Positions 8,032 to 16,622 of a DNA stretch of 64,000 nucleotides are shown in pieces (the stretch's first letter is position 1; the number at the start of each line of letters is the position of its first letter). The DNA is from Paenibacillus riograndensis SBR5 (GTDB lineage Bacteria > Bacillota > Bacilli > Paenibacillales > Paenibacillaceae), in the NCBI RefSeq assembly GCF_000981585.1, contig NZ_LN831776.1, positions 5,129,187 to 5,193,186 of the forward strand, given 5' to 3'. The position numbers were made by a program, and so were the translations under genes. The notes beneath the pieces were generated by a model, which did not search any database, had not been told where the DNA came from, and saw only the letters and a program-made list of their open reading frames with translations.

Positions 8032-9471
8032 CTATAATTTGAGATATTCCTTAATGCCGGCGACCATGCCAGCGGCTACCTTGTTCTGCAGATCTTCTGA
8101 GAATAACAGGGCTTCGTCTCCCTTATTGCTCAGATAGCCGACCTCCAGCAACACGGCAGGCATAGTAGTCTCCCGAATCACATGAAAGTTACCATAACGA
8201 ACTCCCCTGTCGCTTAACCCGGTAGCTTGGACCAGATACTTATGCATTACATTCGCCAGAGCCTTGCTCTCCGCCCGCTGATAATAGGTTTCCGAGCCGC
8301 TGGCCGCAGATGATGACCCACTGTTCGCATGAACGGATATAAACAGGTCGGCTTTGAGATTATTGGCCATTCCTGCCCGTTCCTTCAGTTCCAGGAAAGT
8401 ATCATCGCTGCGTGTAAGCACGACGTCAACCTTGTTTTCCTGCTTCAGCAGTGCAGCCGCCTTAAGGACAACGGCCAGATTGAAGTTTTTCTCGTATTTG
8501 CCTGTAACCCCGACTGCCCCGGAATCCTTGGCGCCATGCCCCGCATCCAGCACCACAAGCTTACGTCCGTTGTTGCCGGGTAAGGTGGCTGGGTCGTCAG
8601 TGCTTGCCGCGTTCAAATCCACGACGACAAGCTTGGAGACATCTCCCGATACATTAACACTATAATTCTTGGCATTATTCAAATCAATCACAAACCGAAC
8701 GGTGTACGGATTAGTGCTGTAAAGCGAATAGCGCACTCCTGAAACATCCGGATAATCTGTTACGGCAAGCGAGCCGTTCAGATCCGGACTCAGCACCTGC
8801 CCCGTTCCGAATACATCTGAGAACGTGGCATTCGGAAGATCAATGACAATGCGGTCCGGCCCGGTTACTTTGGATACCACTGGCTGCGAATTCCCATCCA
8901 TTGCAATGGTCAGCCGGTTTTCACTAAAGCTGATGCCATTGACCATGGTTAGATTTGCCGTTGTATCCACCGGAGGCACGGCCACGCTTGTCCCGCCGTC
9001 TCCGGAACTTTCTCCCGTATTGCTGGTGCTGTCGGGAATTTCCGGGGTAATAAGATTTACAACCTTGGTTGTATTGTCCCAGGTAACCTTCAGGCCAAAC
9101 TGTTCACCGATAAACCGGATCGGTACTAACGTCGTGTCGCTCCTAAGCAGCGGCGCTGTCGTCAGTACTACGGTCTTGTCATCGACGGAAGCCGCAGTCT
9201 GATCGACAATCAGCTTGATGGTCTTGCCTTGCTGTTCAATTGTAACCGTCTTGCTCTTCTGATCCCAATTCACCTGGTAACCCAGGTTCTCGGCAATCAT
9301 TCTTAGCGGCACCATAATGGAGTTGTTCACATTTTCAACTGGAACGTCAAGTCCTGCCGTCAGCTCCTTGCCATCGAGAAAAATCTTGTTGCTCCCGCCA
9401 GCGGCATGTCCTTGCCCCGGCAGAACAACTACAAAGAGCAGCAGCAACAGCATAAAAGCAAATTTCTTCAT
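8032..9471 (-). CDS. N-acetylmuramoyl-L-alanine amidase (stalk, AMIN and Amidase_3 domains)
   Basis: A 479-residue secreted hydrolase that cuts the amide bond between MurNAc and the stem peptide. After the signal peptide (LLLLLFVVVLPGQGHA) come a copper-amine-oxidase-N-like stalk domain (residues 30-140: VPLRMIAENLGYQVNW, VPIRFIGEQFGLKV), an AMIN domain (175-285), which binds wall, and Amidase_3 (305-479) with zinc ligands in LDAGHG, YEKNFNL and ISVHAN and the catalytic LLEVGYLSN. GAGGTGAAGA precedes the ATG. It is a paralogue of the gene 163 bases upstream and has its own promoter at 9552-9577. Confidence 0.95.
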   Translation of the reverse strand: MKKFAFMLLLLLFVVVLPGQGHAAGGSNKIFLDGKELTAGLDVPVENVNNSIMVPLRMIAENLGYQVNWDQKSKTVTIEQQGKTIKLIVDQTAASVDDKTVVLTTAPLLRSDTTLVPIRFIGEQFGLKVTWDNTTKVVNLITPEIPDSTSNTGESSGDGGTSVAVPPVDTTANLTMVNGISFSENRLTIAMDGNSQPVVSKVTGPDRIVIDLPNATFSDVFGTGQVLSPDLNGSLAVTDYPDVSGVRYSLYSTNPYTVRFVIDLNNAKNYSVNVSGDVSKLVVVDLNAASTDDPATLPGNNGRKLVVLDAGHGAKDSGAVGVTGKYEKNFNLAVVLKAAALLKQENKVDVVLTRSDDTFLELKERAGMANNLKADLFISVHANSGSSSAASGSETYYQRAESKALANVMHKYLVQATGLSDRGVRYGNFHVIRETTMPAVLLEVGYLSNKGDEALLFSEDLQNKVAAGMVAGIKEYLKL

Positions 9472-9551
9472 TCTTCACCTCAAGAATCTAGTATTCCGCC
9501 CAAAAAAAGCGTTCATGATGCCAGTTTGCCTGACAGCCTTCGACAATGATT

Positions 9552-9577
9552 AGACGCCGGGTTTCCTTAAAAGTTGC
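9552..9577 (-). promoter_or_regulatory. ECF-type promoter of the first amidase gene
   Basis: On the minus strand GCAAC (followed by TTTT) and CGTCT (followed by AA) are separated by exactly 16 bases, about 80 bases before the start codon. The same elements and spacing precede the neighbouring amidase (11251-11276) and, in weaker form, the sigma factor gene at 52 kb. Confidence 0.7.
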
Positions 9578-9633
9578 GAATATATACCATATCCAAACCT
9601 ATTTCCTCTCTTGCATCATCCGGTAGAGTCCCG

Positions 9634-11205
9634 TTACAAGCCGAGATATTCCATAATTCCGGCAACAATTTCCCGGGCCAGGCTGTCCTGAAGCTGTTCA
9701 CTGTACATAGCCGATTCATTTCCCGGATTAGTAAGGTAACCGACCTCCAGAAGCACTGCCGGCATGCTGCTTTCTCTCGTGACGTGCAGACTTTTGCTTC
9801 TTATCCCGTTGTCCTTGAACCCTGTCGCCGCAACCAGGTGTTTGTGCATAATCTGGGCAAGCGGCAGGCTTTCCGCCCGTGAATAATAAGTCTCGCTCCC
9901 ATTAACTTTATTCCTGTTCGGGTAATCTGCAGGCAACGAGTTGCCATGGACGGATATAAACAGATTGGCCTTTGCCCTTTCCGCAATATCCACACGCTCC
10001 TGCAGTCCACGCGTAACATCCTCTGTGCGGGTGAATATTACGTCAACCAGTCCTGCCTGCATCAGCAGCGCGCCTGCCTTTTGAATCACAGCGAGGTTGA
10101 AGTTTTTTTCGAGCTTTCCTGTAAGACTGACGGCTCCGGATTGAGTGCCGCCATGACCGGCGTCAAGTACGACTACCGGCTTGCCGCTGAGCCCTGTCCC
10201 CCCTGTGGGAGGTGTTCCGCTGCTTACAGCATTCAAGTCAACGGTTACCAGTCCTGTACTATCATCCTTACTCACCTGGTAAGGCTGGCTGCCAACGGTC
10301 TGGATTACAAATCTGGCGGTGGGCGGACTCACACTGAAGAGCGCGTAACGCACTTCGGTCACCAGCGGATATCCGCTGACATCGAGCTTGCCCTGAGGGC
10401 TTCCGCTGGTGGAAACTCCCGGAAAGCTGCCCGCAAAATCGGGGGCAAAGACAGCGCCCGGAAAATCAATGACAATCCGGTCGGGGCTGCCCATTTGGGT
10501 CACATTTGGCTTAGCTGCCCCTGCCACAGAGATGATCAGCCGGTTCTCGCTGAACACCGCACCCATGACCTGCGGCGAACCGGCAGCCGTACCCGCGCTG
10601 CCAGGAATCGGCGTAGGAGTAGGTTCTGTCACTCCCGTTACAATATCTCCATCTGTCCCTTGGCTGTCTGCCGGAACAGAGGTTGGCCCCGGCACAGCTG
10701 TCGGGTCCGGTGCAGCAGAAGGCTGGGGACTGCTTGGAGCTGCTGTGCTGCCGGCGGCCCCTCCGCTCAGGTAGACGGTCTTGTCACTGTTGTCCCAGCC
10801 CACCTTCAGCCCGAACTGCTCACTGACAAAACGGATAGGCACCAATACCGTTCCGCCCGTCTGCTTCGGTGCCGCATTCAGTGCCAGTGTAACTCCATCG
10901 GCATCGGCCGTTTTGCTGCCCACAGCCAGTTGTACACTTTTGCCGTCCTGCTGGACCGTTACTTTGCGGGACTTCTGCTCCCAGAGCACCTCAAATCCCA
11001 AATTCTCAACAACTACCCGGATGGGAATCATAACGCTTCCATTTACATTCTCTAATGTGATTCCCTTGGGGATTTCCAGCTCCCTGTTGTCCATAACAAT
11101 TCTGCCCGCGCTGTTCCCGGCAGCTGCGGCTTCATGGCCGGCGAATGATAGCAGTAGCAGTGGCAGCAGCAATAGAAATAGCACTCGTTGTCCGGCTCTT
11201 CTCAT
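9634..11205 (-). CDS. N-acetylmuramoyl-L-alanine amidase, tandem paralogue
   Basis: About 523 residues from ATG at 11205 (GGAGAGGAAAGG upstream; a TTG at 11226 lies before that site). Domain order matches its neighbour: signal peptide (LLLLPLLLLSFAGHEAAA), stalk domain (VPIRVVVENLGFEV, VPIRFVSEQFGLKV), AMIN domain and Amidase_3 with LDAGHG, LEKNFNLAV, ISVHGNS and LLEVGYLTN. It differs by a longer Pro/Ser/Thr linker around residues 150-205. The tandem pair points to duplication; the promoter at 11251-11276 suggests control by an envelope-stress sigma factor. Confidence 0.95.
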   Translation of the reverse strand: MRRAGQRVLFLLLLPLLLLSFAGHEAAAAGNSAGRIVMDNRELEIPKGITLENVNGSVMIPIRVVVENLGFEVLWEQKSRKVTVQQDGKSVQLAVGSKTADADGVTLALNAAPKQTGGTVLVPIRFVSEQFGLKVGWDNSDKTVYLSGGAAGSTAAPSSPQPSAAPDPTAVPGPTSVPADSQGTDGDIVTGVTEPTPTPIPGSAGTAAGSPQVMGAVFSENRLIISVAGAAKPNVTQMGSPDRIVIDFPGAVFAPDFAGSFPGVSTSGSPQGKLDVSGYPLVTEVRYALFSVSPPTARFVIQTVGSQPYQVSKDDSTGLVTVDLNAVSSGTPPTGGTGLSGKPVVVLDAGHGGTQSGAVSLTGKLEKNFNLAVIQKAGALLMQAGLVDVIFTRTEDVTRGLQERVDIAERAKANLFISVHGNSLPADYPNRNKVNGSETYYSRAESLPLAQIMHKHLVAATGFKDNGIRSKSLHVTRESSMPAVLLEVGYLTNPGNESAMYSEQLQDSLAREIVAGIMEYLGL

Positions 11206-11250
11206 CCTTTCCTCTCCTTCTGGCAAATGTTAGATGCTTCGATAAGATTA

Positions 11251-11276
11251 AGACGACTGAAATCTCCAAAAGTTGC
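11251..11276 (-). promoter_or_regulatory. ECF-type promoter of the second amidase gene
   Basis: GCAAC (then TTTT) and CGTCT (then TAA) are 16 bases apart on the minus strand, about 45 bases before the ATG at 11205. This is the clearest of the three similar sites in the window. Confidence 0.75.
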
Positions 11277-11310
11277 CTTCTCGGGCAATGAATATATCGA
11301 TTATAGCAAA

Positions 11311-11347
11311 AAAACTTCTATTTCCGACACCCGGAAATAGAAGTTTT
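11311..11347 (-). terminator. Terminator after leuCD
   Basis: AAAACTTCTATTTCC and GGAAATAGAAGTTTT form a perfect 15-bp stem around a seven-base loop, 35 bases beyond the leuD stop. It separates leuCD from the amidase promoter. Confidence 0.9.
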
Positions 11348-11382
11348 GTGTAAATCTTGTAAAGTTTTTATGTTGACTTTTC

Positions 11383-11985
11383 TTATGCAAACAGCTTGGC
11401 AGCGTGGCGTTCCTCATAGGCGGCGATTTCGTCCGCATGCTGAAGCGTCAGACCGATATCATCCAGCCCCTGCAGCAGGAACTGGCGGCGGTGCTCATCC
11501 AGCTCAAAGGTAATACTGAGTCCATGATCATCGCTGAGCAGGTTATTTTCCAGATCCACTGTCAATTTGTAGCCATCGTGCTCTGCTGTACGCTTGAACA
11601 GCTCATCTACCTGGGATTCCGACAGTTTAATCGGCAAAATCCCGTTTTTGAAGCAGTTATTGTAGAAAATATCGGCATACGAAGGGGCAATGACAACCCG
11701 GAAGCCGTAATCCATAATGGCCCAAGGCGCGTGCTCACGTGAGGAGCCACAGCCGAAATTGGCCCGCGAGATCAGAATCGAAGCCCCTTTGTAGCGGGGT
11801 TTGTTCATTTCAAACGCAGCATTGTCATTTCCGGCTTCGTCAAAACGCCATTCGTAGAACAAAAATTGTCCAAAGCCCGTGCGTTCAATCCGTTTCAAAA
11901 ATTGCTTAGGGATAATAGCGTCCGTATCTACGTTTACCCGGTCTACCGGGGCAACGATTCCGGTTAATTTTTTGAATGCTTCCAT
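11383..11985 (-). CDS. leuD: 3-isopropylmalate dehydratase small subunit
   Basis: A 200-residue subunit of the leucine-pathway isomerase that converts 2- to 3-isopropylmalate. Start set at ATG 11985 because AGGAGGAACTAATC lies directly before it; the open frame extends eight codons further without a better site. Family signatures include [16 protein letters not shown] near the N-terminus and the swivel-domain loop [15 protein letters not shown]. It lies 27 bases after leuC and ends before a strong terminator, forming a two-gene unit. leuA and leuB are not in the window. Confidence 0.96.
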   Translation of the reverse strand: MEAFKKLTGIVAPVDRVNVDTDAIIPKQFLKRIERTGFGQFLFYEWRFDEAGNDNAAFEMNKPRYKGASILISRANFGCGSSREHAPWAIMDYGFRVVIAPSYADIFYNNCFKNGILPIKLSESQVDELFKRTAEHDGYKLTVDLENNLLSDDHGLSITFELDEHRRQFLLQGLDDIGLTLQHADEIAAYEERHAAKLFA

Positions 11986-12012
11986 GATTAGTTCCTCCTG
12001 CTCTCTCAAGTT

Positions 12013-13437
12013 CTATGCGTTGACGGCTTCCGCCTTGTAGTTCCAGTCGCGGACATCGGTAAAATGGCCTTTGATCGCAGCCGCAGCCGCCATGGCAGGA
12101 GATACGAGATGCGTGCGTCCGCCGCGTCCCTGACGTCCTTCAAAGTTCCGGTTCGAGGTGGATGCGCAGCGCTGTCCAGGCTGCAGGACATCCGGGTTCA
12201 TGGCCAGGCACATGCTGCAGCCCGCTTCGCGCCATTCAAACCCCGCTTCTGTAAATACTTTGTCAAGCCCTTCCTTCTCGGCCTGCATCTTCACGCGTCC
12301 CGATCCCGGTACCACAATGGCTGTAACCTTATCCGACACCTTATGGCCCTTGGCTACTTCAGCCGCAGCGCGGAGATCTTCAATGCGTCCATTCGTGCAG
12401 GAGCCGATGAAGACATAGTCAATACCGATTTCGGAAATCGGCGTTCCCGGTACCAGGTCCATATACTCAAGCGCTTTTTCAGCCGCTTTGCGTTCGTTCT
12501 CCGTCGTGAAATCCGCCGGGTTCGGCACAGTGGAGGTAATATTCGTACCCATACCCGGGCTGGTTCCCCAGGTTACCTGCGGAATCAATGTTTCCACATC
12601 AAATTCAACAACGGTATCATACTGGGCACCTTCGTCGCTGACAAGCTCCTTCCAGGTTTCAACCGCAGCTTCATAGGCTGCGCCCTGAGGCACATACTGG
12701 CGTCCGCGCAGATAGTTGAAGGTGGTCTCATCCGGAGCGATCAGCCCCGCTCTTGCCCCGCCTTCAATCGACATGTTGCAGACCGTCATGCGTTCTTCCA
12801 TCGACAGCTCACGGATAGCTTCCCCGGTATATTCAATAACATAACCTGTTGCAAAATCAGTGCCGTACTTGGCGATGACACCAAGAATCATATCCTTGGC
12901 GGTTACGCCGGGATTGCGTTTGCCCGTGAAACGGACTTCCATCGTTTTGGCCTTGGACTGCTGCAGACACTGGGTCGCCAGCACATGCTCAACCTCACTG
13001 GTGCCGATCCCGAATGCCAGCGCACCGAATGCGCCATGTGTAGATGTATGGCTGTCGCCGCAGACGATGGTTTTGCCGGGATGAGTCAAACCGATTTCCG
13101 GACCCATAACATGGACTACGCCTTGGTCAATATCGTTCAGGTCGAACAATTTTACGCCAAAATCGCGGCAGTTCTGCGACAATGTATCAATCTGCTGCTT
13201 GGAGATAGGATCGGTAATATTGTAACGGTCCTTGGTGGGAACGTTATGATCCATAGTCGCAAAAGTAAGACCCGGACGGCGCACCTTGCGGCCGCTGAGG
13301 CGAAGCCCTTCAAAAGCCTGCGGGGATGTAACCTCATGCACCAGGTGCAAATCGATGTAAATGATGCTTGGCTTGCCTTCCTCCTGATGGATTACGTGAT
13401 TGTCCCAAATCTTTTCAAACATTGTCTTGTTGCCCAT
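12013..13437 (-). CDS. leuC: 3-isopropylmalate dehydratase large subunit
   Basis: A 474-residue aconitase-family enzyme with a 4Fe-4S cluster, bound by the cysteine in FIGSCTNGR and the pair in [28 protein letters not shown] and the C-terminal [11 protein letters not shown] are further family marks. GAGGTGAAGAC precedes the ATG. A hairpin (13462-13498) and a 19-bp motif at 13554-13572, shared with the promoter of the nearby LysR gene, lie upstream, so control by that regulator is inferred. Confidence 0.97.
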   Translation of the reverse strand: MGNKTMFEKIWDNHVIHQEEGKPSIIYIDLHLVHEVTSPQAFEGLRLSGRKVRRPGLTFATMDHNVPTKDRYNITDPISKQQIDTLSQNCRDFGVKLFDLNDIDQGVVHVMGPEIGLTHPGKTIVCGDSHTSTHGAFGALAFGIGTSEVEHVLATQCLQQSKAKTMEVRFTGKRNPGVTAKDMILGVIAKYGTDFATGYVIEYTGEAIRELSMEERMTVCNMSIEGGARAGLIAPDETTFNYLRGRQYVPQGAAYEAAVETWKELVSDEGAQYDTVVEFDVETLIPQVTWGTSPGMGTNITSTVPNPADFTTENERKAAEKALEYMDLVPGTPISEIGIDYVFIGSCTNGRIEDLRAAAEVAKGHKVSDKVTAIVVPGSGRVKMQAEKEGLDKVFTEAGFEWREAGCSMCLAMNPDVLQPGQRCASTSNRNFEGRQGRGGRTHLVSPAMAAAAAIKGHFTDVRDWNYKAEAVNA

Positions 13438-13553
13438 GTCTTCACCTCATAAAGTAGAATCGTTCATTGGAAGAGAAAGTGGAGTCTCTCTTGAATGATC
13501 TAAATATAACATCGCGGTGTTTATAATTCCAAGATATGATTTCTATAAAAGTC

Positions 13554-13572
13554 ATAGGTTTGGCCTATAAGC
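13554..13572. promoter_or_regulatory. Probable LysR-type operator upstream of leuC
   Basis: ATAGGTT-N5-TATAAGC. The core ATAGG-N5-CCTAT is palindromic, as LysR-type sites are. The same 14 fixed bases with the same spacing recur at 14209-14227 in front of the LysR gene. It sits 117 bases before the leuC start and 100 before the plus-strand gene at 13673. Confidence 0.6.
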
Positions 13573-13672
13573 ATCAGACCTGCCTTCATTTTTTATTAAA
13601 AATGGTCCAAGCAATCTATCATTCTCCCTCATAAGCTGTACCAACTAACATGAGAGGACAGGTGAATCACAA

Positions 13673-14131
13673 ATGGGCATTCAGTTTTTAGATATGCGGA
13701 TTTCCCAGGACAGCGCTGCGGATCAGCCGGGAGTTTCATTATCTTCCTCTTCATTCCCTTATATTTTTGGCGATATCGGGCTGCAGACAGGTGGTATTGC
13801 CCCCGGCAATGCAAGCTTGGTGCGGGTGACACTTAACGCCTATGCCCGCCTGACTATGGCTATCTCGTCCAACCCTGCGATTGTTCCTGATGTCACTTTT
13901 ACCATCTTCCGAAATTCAGCCCAGATCTTTACTACTGTCTATCAAAAGCCTGCATCTCAGGCGATGACGGAGCTGACGTATGAGATGGCCGGTATTACGG
14001 CCGTTGATTTCCCTCCCGCTGCCGATGTGCTCGCAGGCCAAATCCGCTATATCATTAGCGTAACTACAAATTATGGCGTCACTTTGGGAGCCAGAAGCTT
14101 CTCTGGTATTGCAGTTGCAGGCAATGGATAA
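13673..14131 (+). CDS. Hypothetical 152-residue beta-rich protein
   Basis: ATG start with AGGTGA eight bases upstream. The sequence is rich in Ser, Thr, Ala and alternating hydrophobic residues (VRVTLNAYARLTMAI, VTFTIFRNSAQIFTTVY, RYIISVTTNYGVTLG), suggesting a beta-sandwich. It lacks a signal peptide and cysteines. The composition recalls exosporium or spore-surface proteins, but that is only an impression. It lies between leuC and the LysR gene, reading toward LysR, and may share control with leuCD. No family recognised. Confidence 0.65.
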   Translation: MGIQFLDMRISQDSAADQPGVSLSSSSFPYIFGDIGLQTGGIAPGNASLVRVTLNAYARLTMAISSNPAIVPDVTFTIFRNSAQIFTTVYQKPASQAMTELTYEMAGITAVDFPPAADVLAGQIRYIISVTTNYGVTLGARSFSGIAVAGNG

Positions 14132-14208
14132 CCTTTGGCTTGAGCATCGGCTGTCGTATTTCTGGCTCATCCTGCTCGGCAATACCACCTATACTAATAA
14201 CAGTATTT

Positions 14209-14227
14209 ATAGGTTATACTTATAAGC
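14209..14227. promoter_or_regulatory. Probable autoregulatory LysR operator
   Basis: ATAGGTT-ATACT-TATAAGC, matching the leuC upstream site at 13554-13572 in all 14 conserved positions. It lies 32 bases before the LysR start, a placement consistent with self-repression. Confidence 0.6.
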
Positions 14228-14258
14228 GACAAACTATTTCAAGGTGAGGAATCTGTTT

Positions 14259-15170
14259 ATGGAACTCAGACAGTTGCAATATGTCCTGCAAATTGCGGCA
14301 GAGCGGAATTTTTCCCGGGCAGCGGACAAACTGCATATCGCCCAGCCTTCACTCAGCCAGCAGCTTTCAAAACTGGAAAAAGAGCTGGGTGTCCTCCTGT
14401 TCCAGCGCAACACCAGCTCAGTAGAACTTACGCACGCCGGGGAGAAGTTTGTGGAGCAGGCCCAGACGATTATTGATGCCGTGGAGCTGCTGCGCCAGGA
14501 GATGTCGGATATTTCCCAGCTGCGGACAGGACGTGTGGTTGTAGGAAGCATGCCCATCACCGGTGCCCATCTGCTGCCGCATGTACTTCCCGTATTCAAA
14601 AGTAAATACGCCGAGGTTGAAATTACCCTGCTGGAGGACTCCTCCATGAACCTGGAAAAGCTCACCGCCAGCGGCCAAACCGACCTGAGCCTGCTTTCTC
14701 TGCCGCTGGAGATCCCTACACTTGCTTACGAGGTGCTGGGAGAAGAGCGGATTGACCTCGCCGTCCCTCCAGAGCATCCCCTCGCTTCGCGAAGCGCCTC
14801 AGAGATCCGCACTGCCTTGGAGGAATTAAGGGATGAACCGTTTATTGTGCTTAAAGAAGGCCAGGGCTTCCGTAAAATGACCGTGGAATTATGCCGTGCA
14901 GCCGGTTTTGAGCCGCGTATTGTCTTTGAGAGCAATAATATGGAGACAGTTCAATCGCTCGTTGCTACCGGAATGGGTGTGACGCTGGTTCCCCATTTTA
15001 TCGCCCGGGCGCCGCGCAGTGAATTTGTTCCTGTATACCTGCCGCTGGCCGATCCGGTGCCCAGCCGAACACTGGTTGTGGCCTACCGGCGGGGCCGCTA
15101 TTTATCCCACGCAGCGGAGGCTTTTATGGAAACGTTCAGAACGACGGTCAAAGGTCTTTCCGTGGAGTAG
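14259..15170 (+). CDS. LysR-family transcriptional regulator
   Basis: 303 residues from ATG at 14259, nine bases after AAGGTGAGG (a GTG at 14244 is inside that site). Residues 1-60 form the LysR winged helix (LQYVLQIAAERNFSRAADKL, AQPSLSQQLSKLEKELG), followed by the periplasmic-binding-like effector domain (VVVGSMPITGAHLLPHVLP, GMGVTLVPHF). Proximity and the shared 19-bp motif suggest it controls leuCD and itself. The effector could be a leucine-pathway intermediate, which is inference only. Confidence 0.92.
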   Translation: MELRQLQYVLQIAAERNFSRAADKLHIAQPSLSQQLSKLEKELGVLLFQRNTSSVELTHAGEKFVEQAQTIIDAVELLRQEMSDISQLRTGRVVVGSMPITGAHLLPHVLPVFKSKYAEVEITLLEDSSMNLEKLTASGQTDLSLLSLPLEIPTLAYEVLGEERIDLAVPPEHPLASRSASEIRTALEELRDEPFIVLKEGQGFRKMTVELCRAAGFEPRIVFESNNMETVQSLVATGMGVTLVPHFIARAPRSEFVPVYLPLADPVPSRTLVVAYRRGRYLSHAAEAFMETFRTTVKGLSVE

Positions 15171-15251
15171 CATACGATTTAACGGATTGAGTCCGAAACA
15201 GCCCGGCAAGGCGTGTGTTTTCGCAAAAAAAAGCTTCTCTACAAGTAGAAG

Positions 15252-15643
15252 GGGCTGTGCCGTCCTCCACAGGACAGTGCAGCGGTCTTGATTCTAGCGT
15301 TGCCTGGAGAACGACTCCCCATGAACCCATGGCAACGCTTTAAGTGGAAAAAGGTTAACTAATTTGCCGGAGTACCCTGTCCTTGGGCAGATGAAGTGGA
15401 AAAAGGGACACTAATTCCGCTAATTCCGCCATTAGACAAGAAAAGTGGCCCAATTAGATTTACTTTTTCCACTTCACTCTCAGGATTTCTTGATTTCCGG
15501 AAAAATAAGGTCCCTTTTTCCAACTAGCACCTGCGAAGAAACCGGTAAGCAAGTGTGAGTTGGAATTAGGATATTTGACCTCGGCCTTCGGCGCTCCAAC
15601 AACGGTATTTCTGCCGTTGTTCGCTATAAATTCGTCCAAAGGT
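15252..15643. repeat. Dispersed intergenic repeat, copy 2 (uninterrupted)
   Basis: Contains the same ordered parts as 562-762 plus 2321-2526: leading hairpin, two GTGGAAAAAGG motifs, the inverted CCCTTTTTCC motif, the decayed CCAACTAGCACC palindrome and an AACGGTA hairpin. No insertion is present at the point (15451) where copy 1 is split. No protein can be supported here. 15171-15987 is otherwise gene-free; 15644-15841 shows only AT-rich sequence and a short block resembling 2893-2960. Confidence 0.85.
15601..15618. repeat. AACGGYA-TTTC-TGCCGTT hairpin repeat
   Basis: Same 18 bases as at 2485-2502; part of the larger dispersed repeat. Confidence 0.7.
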
Positions 15644-15841
15644 ATTTGGAGGTTATGAGATCCGCATTTGTTGTACAACGTACAAGATGTTCATCCATTC
15701 GGTCTGCTTAAGACACACTTTGTTGTATTCCGTGCAAGATTTTCGAGGGTTAACACTACAGAGAACACAGGCTTCTTCTTTACACTGCTAAACTTCCAGG
15801 CTGTCCACATTTTTGGTATTGAATAATTTCCTGTTATAAGT

Positions 15842-15882
15842 AAAGCCCTTCCGGCTCACCTATGTGGCTGGAAGGGCTTTTT
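15842..15882. terminator. Bidirectional-looking terminator
   Basis: AAAGCCCTTCC and GGAAGGGCTTT form an 11-bp stem with a 17-base loop, then TTTTT on the plus strand. It lies 106 bases beyond the stop of the minus-strand small gene and may serve both directions. Confidence 0.75.
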
Positions 15883-15987
15883 AAATAAATGAAGCTTTAC
15901 ATAGCGAGCACCATAACGGTTCTTACTATCTCTCATTGAAACGGAACGCCTCTTGCCGAGAGCTCCGCAGCCGTTTCGGCCTGCTGC

Positions 15988-16185
15988 TTATTTACGCAGA
16001 TTATGCTGTGTGATCAGGCGGTTCTGATCATCGGACAACCGGGCTGTGCTCTCGTCGACCAGACCTTTTGTGCGTGAATCCACGGTGTTCTCCTCAACAA
16101 ATTCCCGCATCGCCTTGTTTTGAACCTCGGCTGCTTCTATGGAATTTCGCTTCTGTTCCTGCTGGACGTTGTTGTTCTTACCCAA
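15988..16185 (-). CDS. Small hydrophilic hypothetical protein
   Basis: 65 residues starting at TTG, nine bases after AGGAGGTGG. The sequence is highly charged with many Asn and Gln (MGKNNNVQQEQKRNSIEAAE) and no cysteine or hydrophobic segment. The strong ribosome site and a terminator downstream support expression. The composition is like small spore-associated proteins of bacilli, though no named family is recognised. Confidence 0.55.
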   Translation of the reverse strand: MGKNNNVQQEQKRNSIEAAEVQNKAMREFVEENTVDSRTKGLVDESTARLSDDQNRLITQHNLRK

Positions 16186-16294
16186 GTCTATCCACCTCCT
16201 GGTAACAGATTATAAGTATTTTACCCCATCCCCCATAGGATAAACATCAGATTCACGTCTGCGCTCCTGGAAAAAATATTACCGCCGGGACTCT

Positions 16295-16323
16295 TTGCAA
16301 ACCTGACTTCTCCATGGTATTCT
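16295..16323 (+). promoter_or_regulatory. Promoter of the proBA T-box transcript
   Basis: TTGCAA and TATTCT with a 17-base spacer, close to the vegetative consensus, placed directly before the T-box leader. Confidence 0.75.
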
Positions 16324-16336
16324 AAATGTCAAACAG

Positions 16337-16579
16337 TGAAACGTGTTGACGGGACCAGTACGAATAGACGATTATCCGCGCTCAGAGAGTGAATTCCGGC
16401 AGGCTGGAAGAATTCACCGCGGTTGTCCGTTCAGAATTCCTATCCCCGAGCGGCCTGCCCCGGCAGGACGGAAACTCCCGTTATGAGAATGAAGTCGGAT
16501 GAACCCTCATCAATGAAGGTGGTACCGCGGAAGTTAACAAGCTTTCGTCCTTTGCTAAGTCTAAGGATGGGGGCTTTTT
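16337..16579 (+). promoter_or_regulatory. Proline T-box riboswitch of proBA
   Basis: The leader has the diagnostic T-box AAGGTGGTACCGCGG at 16516-16530, an AGAGAGTGAATTCC stem-I start near 16384, and a terminator at 16539-16579 whose 14-bp stem (with G-U pairs) is followed by T5. In the stem-I region CCT, a proline codon followed by A, lies at 16439-16441 after GAATT, the position expected for the specifier. Uncharged tRNA-Pro would therefore favour antitermination and proBA expression. Confidence 0.93.
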
Positions 16580-16622
16580 GTCATTTCCAGCGTGAAATAT
16601 TGTAAAATCAAGAAGGAAGTGA

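Noticed and set aside
12064..13452. 462-residue plus-strand frame opposite leuC
   Set aside because: Shadow of a highly conserved gene; no start signals or family resemblance.
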